Made by a program: the position numbers and the translations under genes
Shown here: piece after piece, positions 17,429 to 25,539 of the stretch
Layout: every line of letters begins with the position of its first letter
Numbering within the stretch: position 1 is the first letter of the stretch
Notes under the pieces: generated by a model
Told to the model about the DNA's origin: nothing
The model's database searches: none
The model's input: the letters and a program-made list of their open reading frames with translations, nothing else
Source of the DNA: Thalassotalea mangrovi
Lineage (GTDB): Bacteria > Pseudomonadota > Gammaproteobacteria > Enterobacterales > Alteromonadaceae
Direction of reading: 5' to 3'
DNA length: 64,000 nt
NCBI RefSeq assembly: GCF_005116735.1
Contig: NZ_SWDB01000022.1
Span: forward strand, 62,001-126,000

Positions 17429-20086
17429 GTGTCTTATACAAACATTCCAGGGAAATCTTGCGCAAGATTTCGCAAAAAACTTATCGCCCAGACAGTGGCA
17501 ATGTCACTGGCTGCAACCTCGTTTGCCTCCACGGCAGCGTCTGACCAACCTGAAGAAGATATTAGTGATGTGATCGTCGTTACCGCCCAAAAGCGTGTTC
17601 AAAACGTGATGAAGGTGCCGGTAACCGTAGACAGTGTATCATCCGATACGATTGAAGAATCCAGTTCCATCTTACTGCAGGATATCGATAAATTTATTCC
17701 TGGCTTCGATTTCTCCGAAGGAACCATGACCCAGGCAGGCGTAACCATTCGTGGAATATCCAGTCCAAATATCAGTGTTGGCCTGGATCCATCTTCGGCG
17801 ACCTTCTTTGACGATGTCTACATGCCGCGCGCCGCACAAAACGTATTATTCTCAGACATGCAACGTATTGAGGTGCTCAAAGGACCTCAAGGTACGCTGT
17901 TTGGTAAGAATGCGGCGATGGGGGTTGTTAATATGATCCCAAATGCGCCTCAGGAAGATTTTGAAGGTTTTATTAAAGGCACGTTAGGCACCGATAACCT
18001 GGTCCGCATCGAGGGAATGATCAATTTCGAATTGATGGAAGATGTGTATTTTCGCGCAAACTTCCTGAGTAATGAGCAGGATGGTTTTGTTGACAATGTA
18101 GCGCGTCCGGAGTGGAACGAAGGGACAAAGATCTGGCAATTGGGCGCGGAGAACCATGATGCAGCGCGGGTTTCTATCAAGTGGCAGGTTAGTGATCGTA
18201 CCGATGCAACCTTCTCGTTCGACTGGGATGACCTGGAACAGGCTCCACCGATGGCGATCGGTTTAAGTCCTTACGCCTGGGAGAATCCAAATGATGGTGT
18301 TCCCGGCAATATAGATCCGTTTGTCAGTAAAGCTGAAAATGATGTGCGTCACGGCGTTGAAGGTCGTGATATGACTGCTTACACATTCAAACTCAATCAT
18401 GAATTTGATCAATACTGGTCAATGAAACTGGTATCCAGTTATCGTGAATGGCAGACCGTGAATCGTCAGGATGAAGATGGCACAGCAAATATTACTCGTT
18501 ACCTTGATACTTCCAACAATGAAGAATCGGATATTTTCTATAACGAGTTGCAGATTAATTACAGTGGCGACAAGTTAAACTATGTGGGTGGTGTAACCTA
18601 TTCAAAAGAAGACGTATGGCAGGAATCGGAGATTAACGTAACTACCGATACTGTTGCTCGCCTGGTAACTCAGGACTTAAATGGCCAGGTTAAACAGGTT
18701 GTCGGTGGTGAGGTTCTCTCGGGGCTGCAACAGGCGGGTCTTATCGATATGGCGATGGGGGACGTTGACACGGCAGCGGCAATCTATGCCTGTAGCCTGC
18801 AGGGACTCGACCCTTCTAACTGTATCGGTCAGGTGACCTTTAATGATGTTGTTGACCAGGCGTACGCTGACTCCGGCCTTGAAATGGATCACCTATGGAA
18901 CGCCGATGAGTGGGCCAACGTGTTGTCCGCCTTCGGCATGGACGCGAGCGCAGGCTTTGTTGCAGCTACCGGCGATCTGACATATGACCTGGCCGCACAA
19001 ATGTTCAACGAGCCATTAATCTTCGGGCCAAGCTTCTCTGGCATGTTCTGGTCGGAAAATTTTGTCAACACCGGTGACTTTACCAGTTACGGTATCTACT
19101 CTGATTTTGACTATCAGTTTACCGATAAATGGAATGCCTTCTTTGGCTTGCGTTATACCCGTGATGATAAAGAATTTAGCTGGGAAATTACCGAAACCCA
19201 GTTTGCAGAAGAACGTCCTGGGGTAAGTAATATCCTGTTTCCTGCAGTTCCTCGGTTTTCGGCTGAAGAGTCCTGGAATGAGCTAACGGGTCGTATTGGT
19301 ACGGGTTATCAAATTACCGATGACCATATGGTATTTGTGTCTTACGCGACGGGCTACAAAGCGGGGGGATATGACTCATTAAATATTTCCAGCGCAACCC
19401 AGCCATTCGAACCGGAAGAAGTGAAAAACCTGGAGTTTGGTTATAAAGGTGTCCTGGCCGACAGCCTGACCACGACTCTGGCTTTTTACCATACCATTCT
19501 TGATGGCAGACAGCGCAGTATTGAGTCTAAACCTCCGGGTCAAAATCAGGCTTTACCAACGGTGGTTAATGAAGATCTCGAACTCAACGGTGTTGAAATA
19601 ACCCTGAAGTGGGAAATCATCGATGGCATGACCTTTGGTGCGGTCACCGATTATCGCGAGACGGATCAGGAGTCAGAAGCATTTTACAATGCCGTCGGTG
19701 ACCTGATTGATGCGCAGACAATCTCTGGTGAGTCCAGCGTCAATTATACCCTGACCTATGACTGGTTGATGGATATTGGTCTTGGTGATACGCGTTTACA
19801 TATCGATTATGTGTTTACCGAAAACACTCGGGTATTCGATGTAGGTCAACCAGCGTTTGTTGAGAACATCCCGAATTATTATGATGATCGTCAGGATCTC
19901 AATGCCCGAATTTCCTGGGCCAGTGACGATGATAACTGGGAACTGGCTGTCTGGGGTAAAAACCTTCTCGACAATCGTTACGTCGAAGGTAGTTTAGGTG
20001 GCCGTACTGCCGGCGTACTGGGCACACCTTACGTAACCATTAACCGTGGTCTCGAAGCCGGGGTAGAAGTGAAATACGGTTTCTAA
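17429..20086 (+). CDS. TonB-dependent outer-membrane receptor (copy 1)
   Basis: 885 residues from a GTG start preceded by GGGGAAAAG. A signal peptide (basic K-K-L-I-A-Q-T, hydrophobic, S-T-A-A) precedes a TonB box-like D-V-I-V-V-T-A-Q. The plug domain follows (I-R-G-I-S-S-P-N; R-I-E-V-L-K-G-P-Q-G-T-L-F-G-K-N-A-A-M-G-V-V-N), then a 22-strand-type barrel ending in the terminal Phe of K-Y-G-F. It is the iron-complex/SusC-unlike class used for small organic ligands. About residues 385-536 form a long insertion, predicted extracellular, with two cysteines (C-S-L-Q-G-L-D-P-S-N-C) that is identical in copy 2. The ligand is unknown; neighbours are cytochromes and DUF3604. Confidence 0.93.
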   Translation: MSYTNIPGKSCARFRKKLIAQTVAMSLAATSFASTAASDQPEEDISDVIVVTAQKRVQNVMKVPVTVDSVSSDTIEESSSILLQDIDKFIPGFDFSEGTMTQAGVTIRGISSPNISVGLDPSSATFFDDVYMPRAAQNVLFSDMQRIEVLKGPQGTLFGKNAAMGVVNMIPNAPQEDFEGFIKGTLGTDNLVRIEGMINFELMEDVYFRANFLSNEQDGFVDNVARPEWNEGTKIWQLGAENHDAARVSIKWQVSDRTDATFSFDWDDLEQAPPMAIGLSPYAWENPNDGVPGNIDPFVSKAENDVRHGVEGRDMTAYTFKLNHEFDQYWSMKLVSSYREWQTVNRQDEDGTANITRYLDTSNNEESDIFYNELQINYSGDKLNYVGGVTYSKEDVWQESEINVTTDTVARLVTQDLNGQVKQVVGGEVLSGLQQAGLIDMAMGDVDTAAAIYACSLQGLDPSNCIGQVTFNDVVDQAYADSGLEMDHLWNADEWANVLSAFGMDASAGFVAATGDLTYDLAAQMFNEPLIFGPSFSGMFWSENFVNTGDFTSYGIYSDFDYQFTDKWNAFFGLRYTRDDKEFSWEITETQFAEERPGVSNILFPAVPRFSAEESWNELTGRIGTGYQITDDHMVFVSYATGYKAGGYDSLNISSATQPFEPEEVKNLEFGYKGVLADSLTTTLAFYHTILDGRQRSIESKPPGQNQALPTVVNEDLELNGVEITLKWEIIDGMTFGAVTDYRETDQESEAFYNAVGDLIDAQTISGESSVNYTLTYDWLMDIGLGDTRLHIDYVFTENTRVFDVGQPAFVENIPNYYDDRQDLNARISWASDDDNWELAVWGKNLLDNRYVEGSLGGRTAGVLGTPYVTINRGLEAGVEVKYGF

Positions 20087-20108
20087 CCTGACACGCCAAT
20101 AGCAATAG

Positions 20109-20142
20109 CGGAGAATATAGGCGACTGTATTCTCCGTTTTTT
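20109..20142 (+). terminator. Rho-independent terminator after TonB receptor 1
   Basis: CGGAGAATA pairs with TATTCTCCG and is followed by TTTTTT, 22 nt after the stop. The two receptor genes are therefore separate transcription units. The rest of the gap to 20329 contains no gene. Confidence 0.88.
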
Positions 20143-20329
20143 ATGCAGTGAGTTTTTGGTTGATCATCTACAAAGCCAGTATTATTCGTCTGTGATGACA
20201 CTGAGCTGAACACTTTAATTTACAACGATGTCGACATTTTTTAGCCGAAAACGAGTAATATTTAGCACCTTGTCAACAATGTTTACCGGCCTGCGCCAAT
20301 ATTTACTTTTCGTTTGCGCGTCCCTGTGA

Positions 20330-20390
20330 TATCAATAATACAGCTGCAAGGGTTGCAGCCCACTAAAATTTTACCTTCACGAACCTGATA
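20330..20390 (+). promoter_or_regulatory. Conserved regulatory block upstream of TonB receptor 2
   Basis: TATCAATA (20330-20337), a perfect palindrome TGCAA-GGG-TTGCA (20345-20357), CACTAA (20361-20366) and ACCTTC..GAACCTGATAA (20373-20391). The offsets between the first three elements equal those before receptor 1, although the sequence between them differs. This indicates a selected regulatory arrangement rather than mere duplication residue. Confidence 0.62.
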
Positions 20391-20444
20391 ACGTATCGAT
20401 TAAGCCAGGGTGCTGGATATAAAAACAATTATTGGGGAAATGAA

Positions 20445-23108
20445 GTGTCCTTAACTCACAATTCAGGGAAATCTTGCGCAAGATTTCGCAAAAAACTTAT
20501 TGCTCAGACAGTGGCAACGTCGCTGGCTATGGCATCGTTTGGCGCATTTGCCGCTGAACAAAACGAACCGGAAGAAGATATTAACGACGTTATTGTCGTT
20601 ACCGCGCAAAAGCGTGTCCAAAATGTCATGAAAGTACCGGTTACGGTAGATTCTGTATCGTCGGATACCATTGAAGAGTCTGGCTCTATCTTGTTGAAAG
20701 ATATTGATAAATTTATTCCTGGCTTTGATTTTTCCGAAACTAGCATGACCCAGGCTGGTGTAACCATTCGTGGTATATCCAGTCCAAATATCAGTGTCGG
20801 CCAGGATCCATCATCGGCAACCTTCTTTGATGACGTCTATATGCCGCGTGCGGCACAAAACGTATTATTCTCAGACATGCAGCGTATTGAGGTACTGAAA
20901 GGCCCTCAAGGTACGTTGTTTGGTAAGAATGCGGCGATGGGTGTTGTAAACATGATCCCGAATGCACCGCAAGAAGATTTTGAAGGCTTTGTTAAAGGCC
21001 GGTTTGGTACGGACAATCTGGTTCGGATTGAAGGTATGATCAACTTTGAAATGATCGACGACATTTATGTTCGCGCCAACTTCCTGACCAACGAGCAGGA
21101 TGGCTTCATTGAAAATGTGGCCCGTCCTGAGTGGAATGAAGGTGATAAAATCTGGGATCTTGGCGCCGAAAACCACGACGCTGCGCGCGTAGCCGTTAAA
21201 TGGCAAGCAAGCGACCGTACGGATTTGACCTTTTCATTTGACTGGGATGATCTTGATCAGGCACCGCCAATGGCCATTGGTTTAAGCCCATATGCTTTTG
21301 ATGAAAACCCGGATGATGACGTTGTCGGTAACTACAATCCGTTCCCGAATAAAGTTGAAAATGATCTTCGTGGTGGTCAGGAAGGTCGTGATATGACCGC
21401 CTATACCCTGAAAGTGAACCATGAATTTGATAATTACTGGTCGATGAAACTGGTATCCAGTTATCGTCAGTGGGAAACCGTGAATCGTGGCGAAGAAGAC
21501 GGTACCGCCGATATTACCCGCTACCTGGATACCTCAAACAATGAAGATAGCGATATTTTCTACAACGAGCTGCAGTTTAACTACACCGGTGATAAATTAA
21601 GCTATGTGGGTGGTGTAACCTATTCAAAAGAAGATGTATGGCAGGAATCGGAAATCAATGTCACTACCGATACCGTTGCCCGTCTGGTTACTCAGGACTT
21701 AAATGGCCAGGTTAAACAGGTTGTCGGTGGCGAAGTCCTTTCGGGGCTGCAACAGGCCGGGCTGATTGATATGGCGATGGGCGATGTAGATACAGCAGCA
21801 GCAATTTATGCCTGTAGTTTGCAGGGATTAGATCCTTCTAACTGTATCGGCCAGGTGACATTCAATGACGTTGTTGACCAGGCTTATGCAGACTCAGGCC
21901 TTGAAATGGATCACCTGTGGAACGCCGATGAGTGGGCAAATGTCTTGTCCGCATTCGGGATGGACGCAAGCGCAGGCTTTGTTGCGGCTACCGGCGATCT
22001 GACTTACGATTTGGCCGCACAAATGTTCAACGAGCCACTAATCTTCGGACCAAGTTTTGCTGGTATGTTCTGGTCGGAGAATTTCGTCAATACCGGTGAA
22101 TTTACCAGTTATGGTATTTACTCGGATTTCGATTATCAGTTCAGCGATAAATGGAATGCCTTCTTTGGTTTACGTTACACCCGTGACGATAAAAAGTTTA
22201 CCTGGCAAATTACCGAAACCGAATTTGCTCAGGAACGTCCAGGGGTATCCAATATTCTGTTCCCGGCGATTGATCAAATCAGTGCGCAAGATTCCTGGAA
22301 TGAGTTGACCGGACGTATTGGTACTGGTTACCAACTTACTGATGACCACATGGTTTTTGCCTCTTACGCAACGGGGTATAAAGCGGGTGGTTATGACTCT
22401 TTAAACATCTCAAGCCAGGCCCAACCGTTTGAGCCTGAAGAAGTGAAAAACCTTGAGCTAGGTTATAAGGGCGTTTTAGCCGATAGCCTGCGTACGACCT
22501 TAGCTTTTTATCACACCATTCTTGATGGCAGACAACGTAGCATTGAGTCAAAACCGCCGGGTCAGAACCAGGCTTTACCTACCGTAGTGAACGAAGATCT
22601 CGAACTTAACGGTGTGGAAATTACCCTGGAGTGGGAAATCATTGATGGCATGACCTTTGGTGCCGTCACCGATTATCGCGAGACCGATCAGGAATCAGAA
22701 GCATTTTACAATGCCGTCGGTGACCTGATTGATGCACAGACTATCTCTGGTGAGTCCAGCGTCAATTATACCCTGACCTATGATTGGATGATGGATATCG
22801 GCCTGGGCGACACCCGGTTGCACATCGATTATGTGTTTGCTGAAAATACGCGAGTGTTTGAGGTGGGTCAGCCAGCGTTCGTCGAAACGATTCCAAACTA
22901 TTATGATGATCGTCAGGATCTCAATGCCCGCATTTCCTGGGCTAGCGAGGACGATGACTGGGAATTAGCCATCTGGGGTAACAACCTTCTTGATAATCGC
23001 TATGTTGAGGGCAGTTTGGGTGGTCGTACCGCTGATGTATTGGGTACCCCATACCTGACCGTAAACCGCGGCTTAGAGGCGGGAGTAGAAGTTAAATACG
23101 GCTTCTAA
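20445..23108 (+). CDS. TonB-dependent outer-membrane receptor (copy 2)
   Basis: 887 residues from a GTG with GGGGAAATG upstream. It is co-linear with copy 1 and very similar throughout, including signal, TonB box, plug (R-I-E-V-L-K-G-P-Q-G-T-L-F-G-K-N) and barrel. Differences concentrate in the early barrel (Y-A-F-D-E-N-P-D-D-D-V-V-G-N against Y-A-W-E-N-P-N-D-G-V-P-G-N). A 152-residue segment (21603-22058) is identical in protein but carries dozens of silent differences, so the copies are old and both under selection. It probably handles the same or a closely related ligand. Confidence 0.93.
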   Translation: MSLTHNSGKSCARFRKKLIAQTVATSLAMASFGAFAAEQNEPEEDINDVIVVTAQKRVQNVMKVPVTVDSVSSDTIEESGSILLKDIDKFIPGFDFSETSMTQAGVTIRGISSPNISVGQDPSSATFFDDVYMPRAAQNVLFSDMQRIEVLKGPQGTLFGKNAAMGVVNMIPNAPQEDFEGFVKGRFGTDNLVRIEGMINFEMIDDIYVRANFLTNEQDGFIENVARPEWNEGDKIWDLGAENHDAARVAVKWQASDRTDLTFSFDWDDLDQAPPMAIGLSPYAFDENPDDDVVGNYNPFPNKVENDLRGGQEGRDMTAYTLKVNHEFDNYWSMKLVSSYRQWETVNRGEEDGTADITRYLDTSNNEDSDIFYNELQFNYTGDKLSYVGGVTYSKEDVWQESEINVTTDTVARLVTQDLNGQVKQVVGGEVLSGLQQAGLIDMAMGDVDTAAAIYACSLQGLDPSNCIGQVTFNDVVDQAYADSGLEMDHLWNADEWANVLSAFGMDASAGFVAATGDLTYDLAAQMFNEPLIFGPSFAGMFWSENFVNTGEFTSYGIYSDFDYQFSDKWNAFFGLRYTRDDKKFTWQITETEFAQERPGVSNILFPAIDQISAQDSWNELTGRIGTGYQLTDDHMVFASYATGYKAGGYDSLNISSQAQPFEPEEVKNLELGYKGVLADSLRTTLAFYHTILDGRQRSIESKPPGQNQALPTVVNEDLELNGVEITLEWEIIDGMTFGAVTDYRETDQESEAFYNAVGDLIDAQTISGESSVNYTLTYDWMMDIGLGDTRLHIDYVFAENTRVFEVGQPAFVETIPNYYDDRQDLNARISWASEDDDWELAIWGNNLLDNRYVEGSLGGRTADVLGTPYLTVNRGLEAGVEVKYGF

Positions 23109-23131
23109 TTGTACCGAACCATTCTCTTAAC

Positions 23132-23166
23132 AAGGGTAGGTGAAGCAATTCGCCTGCCCTTTTTTT
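23132..23166 (+). terminator. Rho-independent terminator after TonB receptor 2
   Basis: AGGGTAGGTGAA-GCAA-TTCGCCTGCCCT followed by TTTTTT; one G-T pair lies in a 12-bp stem. Confidence 0.85.
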
Positions 23167-23186
23167 AGAGGCGAAAATGCCAGACT

Positions 23187-23235
23187 TTCAGGCTTCAGGC
23201 TTCAGGCTTCAGGCTTCAGGTTTCAGGTGTCAGGC
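23187..23235. repeat. Heptanucleotide tandem repeat (TTCAGGC)n
   Basis: Four exact TTCAGGC units (23187-23214), two TTCAGGT variants (23215-23228) and a degenerate CAGGC tail. It is non-coding, in the 608-bp gap between receptor 2 and the AraC-type regulator. Confidence 0.85.
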
Positions 23236-23319
23236 TTGAGACCGCTCATCTTCAAAATCCGGGAATCGGAACCTGCGTAGAGTATGTTTGCGGAATCGAA
23301 TGGTTTTGGGAGCAGAAAA

Positions 23320-23360
23320 AGGATTAGATATGATTACCTTGAATAACCATACCTAATCCT
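23320..23360. repeat. 17-bp imperfect hairpin
   Basis: AGGATTAGATATGATTA (23320-23336) pairs with TAACCATACCTAATCCT (23344-23360) with only two A-C mismatches around a 7-nt loop. There is no T tail. It could be a protein-binding palindrome or part of a small mobile repeat. Confidence 0.6.
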
Positions 23361-23433
23361 GTTTTCGTACTTAAATAAAAACAAATCAAACCTTAAGGTG
23401 ATAATTTGTTTTTCAGTTACCCTTCCGTGGGTG

Positions 23434-23456
23434 CACTAAAATTAACCTTCTAGAAC
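23434..23456 (+). promoter_or_regulatory. Third, partial copy of the receptor regulatory block
   Basis: CACTAAAATTAACCTTCTAGAAC matches the right half of the blocks at 17357 and 20361 (CACTAA..A.T..ACCTTC..GAAC) but lacks the TATCAATA and TGCAAGGGTTGCA parts. It lies about 260 bp before the regulator gene. Confidence 0.5.
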
Positions 23457-23467
23457 AAATATTCTAT

Positions 23468-23548
23468 AACTGGTCAGATGTCAACCATGGTTAAATCACG
23501 ACTAAAATCCCAAATAAATCCTTATATGTCAATAACATCCGACCAGTT
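23468..23548. promoter_or_regulatory. Paired inverted operator-like sites upstream of the AraC-type gene
   Basis: AACTGGTCAGATGT (23468-23481) and the reverse complement AACTGGTCGGATGT (23535-23548) match at 13 of 14 positions, in opposite orientation with 53 bp between them. The core TGGTCrGAT resembles FadR-subfamily GntR operators. The pair could support DNA looping or bracket a small element. No other gene lies in 23109-23716. Confidence 0.55.
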
Positions 23549-23716
23549 TAATTAGAGCTATTAATCTAATTTAGCTGTGTTTTTCGACAAAGCAATTGAA
23601 AAATAATTGTTTTTTGAAAATGAAATATATTAACTCAGGATCGACACTGGCAAATGAAAAAGGCCAGTGATACTCTCTTGCCATTATCAAATGAAACCTG
23701 ATTACCATTGAGTTCA

Positions 23717-24766
23717 ATGAGTTCCCTCAATCTGTTTTTGAGCCATTTTGCGTTCGCACAGTTTACACTGGCATTACTGGTATTGTTCCCAAGAGCCGGT
23801 CAGTCTCTGCAAATTCGTTTATATTGTGTGTTGATGCTAACCACAATGTTTTATCTGTTGCCTCAGGTAATCGGGCCATTAACGCTTTATAGCCCACTTT
23901 GGCTCCTGGTATTCCTTGCTTCAAATATTTTACCGGGTGTATTTTTTCTGGTCGGCTTGAGTGTGTTTAGTGATCATATAGAAATCAGGCTCTGGCAATA
24001 CCTGTTGGCGGTAACACCATTAACCATCGCTTGTATTGCGCAGATAATGCTTGCCTATGCCAACCCCGCGTCGGCGCTCGTTGAATCTCTGGCATTGACT
24101 GCTAAGGTCTCGGTCATGTTGATTGAGCTGGGGTTAATTCTGTACACCCTGTTTATTGCCCTGAAGTTCTGGCGCAACGATCTTGTTGCCGAGCGGCGCT
24201 TTATCCGTGGTGCGGTAATTAGCTTTTGTGCAGCTTATATTTTTCTGGTGATTTTTGTAGAGCAGCTTTTAGGTGTTCGGGGTGACTGGTTACTAACCGG
24301 TAAGCTAAGCCTTCTGGCAATATTGGCCACCGGGCTGAACATGATGTTGATGCAGGTGAAGGCGAACTCTATGTTTGAGCCTCCGCAACAAATTCCAGAA
24401 AAGACAGATGCTAATGAGCCATTACTGCAACAGCTAAACAAGGCGATGCTCAATGACAAACTGTATCAACAGGAAGGCATTACGATTGCCAGGCTGGCGA
24501 AGCACTTAGGGTACGGTGAGCAAAAATTACGGGCGTTAATCAATGGCGTATTAGGGTATCGAAACTTTAATGACTATTTGAATTTTTTTCGTATTGAAGA
24601 GGTAAGTAAACAGTTGTTGCTGCCAGAAAATACTTCGACGCCGATACTGACTTTGGCCATGAACAGTGGTTTTCGTTCCTTAAGTTCGTTCAATAAAGCG
24701 TTCAAGGACACCCACGGGGTGACACCCAGTCAATATCGTAAGAATCACGGGATAACCTATAAATAA
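23717..24766 (+). CDS. Membrane-embedded AraC-family transcriptional regulator
   Basis: 349 residues from ATG 23717; an in-frame TTG at 23708 would add three residues, and neither has a strong Shine-Dalgarno. Residues about 1-215 form six or seven hydrophobic helices (L-S-H-F-A-F-A-Q-F-T-L-A-L-L-V-L-F; L-Y-S-P-L-W-L-L-V-F-L-A; and others). A linker and a C-terminal AraC DNA-binding domain follow (I-A-R-L-A-K-H-L-G-Y-G-E-Q-K-L-R; L-A-M-N-S-G-F-R-S-L-S-S-F-N-K-A-F-K; G-V-T-P-S-Q-Y-R-K). Such 7TM-AraC proteins are thought to sense membrane or periplasmic signals. Its position suggests it controls the receptors and the downstream cytochrome operon. Confidence 0.88.
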   Translation: MSSLNLFLSHFAFAQFTLALLVLFPRAGQSLQIRLYCVLMLTTMFYLLPQVIGPLTLYSPLWLLVFLASNILPGVFFLVGLSVFSDHIEIRLWQYLLAVTPLTIACIAQIMLAYANPASALVESLALTAKVSVMLIELGLILYTLFIALKFWRNDLVAERRFIRGAVISFCAAYIFLVIFVEQLLGVRGDWLLTGKLSLLAILATGLNMMLMQVKANSMFEPPQQIPEKTDANEPLLQQLNKAMLNDKLYQQEGITIARLAKHLGYGEQKLRALINGVLGYRNFNDYLNFFRIEEVSKQLLLPENTSTPILTLAMNSGFRSLSSFNKAFKDTHGVTPSQYRKNHGITYK

Positions 24767-24868
24767 TGCGGGTTTGCAAGGAATCCGTCAGACTTTTTCA
24801 CGAATCCGTAAGCTTTTAATTGTGCAAATTGTATAGTTAATCTAAGTCGTACCCTAAAGGTAACTCTC

Positions 24869-25534
24869 GTGATAATTAAAATGATAAAACTCATCTTCTC
24901 TACTTTTTCTTTAGGATTTTTGTCAGTGCTATTTAATGGCGCATTGGCATTCGCACCTGCTGATGGTGATGTGGAAAAGGGCAAACAGCTGTATCAATCC
25001 TGTATCGCCTGCCACGGTGATAAAGGTCAGGGTAACGATACCATGCAGGCGCCAGCGTTGGCCGGTCAATATTCCTGGTATTTGTCGATGCAACTGGATA
25101 GTTTTAACTCAGGCAAACGCGGTACTCAGGCAGGAGATACTGCCGGCATGCAAATGGTGCCTATGGCAAAATTGGTTGCCGAAGAAACAGCGAAAACCGA
25201 CATATTGGCCTACATAGCCACGTTCGATCTGGAAAGTGCGACTAAACCAGAATTAGATGCCGAAACCATGCGCAACGGTTCAAGACAATACAATGCACAA
25301 TGCAGTGCCTGTCACGGCAACAACGGTAAAGGTAACGCAGCATTAAAATCGCCAAATCTCACCAGCCTTTCACAAGACTACTTAACCCGTCAATTACAAA
25401 ACTACAAAGCCGGTATCCGCGGCTATCATCAGGACGATAAATACGGCCGGCAGATGAAAATGATGGCGAATACCATCAGCAATGATAAAAACCTTAAGGA
25501 CATTGTTTCATTCATCCAAACCCTGGATAAGTAA
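24869..25534 (+). CDS. Periplasmic diheme cytochrome c4-like protein
   Basis: 221 residues from a GTG with AAAGG 8 nt upstream. The signal peptide (L-I-F-S-T-F-S-L-G-F-L-S-V-L-F-N-G-A-L-A-F-A) leads into two homologous class I cytochrome domains with C-I-A-C-H at 45-49 and C-S-A-C-H at 145-149. Candidate axial Met residues are in M-V-P-M-A and in K-M-M-A-N. Proteins of this shape shuttle electrons in the periplasm. It begins an apparent operon, 5 bp before the next gene. Confidence 0.9.
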   Translation: MIIKMIKLIFSTFSLGFLSVLFNGALAFAPADGDVEKGKQLYQSCIACHGDKGQGNDTMQAPALAGQYSWYLSMQLDSFNSGKRGTQAGDTAGMQMVPMAKLVAEETAKTDILAYIATFDLESATKPELDAETMRNGSRQYNAQCSACHGNNGKGNAALKSPNLTSLSQDYLTRQLQNYKAGIRGYHQDDKYGRQMKMMANTISNDKNLKDIVSFIQTLDK

Positions 25535-25539
25535 TTGAG

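Noticed and set aside
17429-23108. Recent duplication or assembly artefact of one TonB receptor gene
   Set aside because: Many silent and several amino-acid differences, distinct terminators and diverged upstream spacers show two genuine, old copies.
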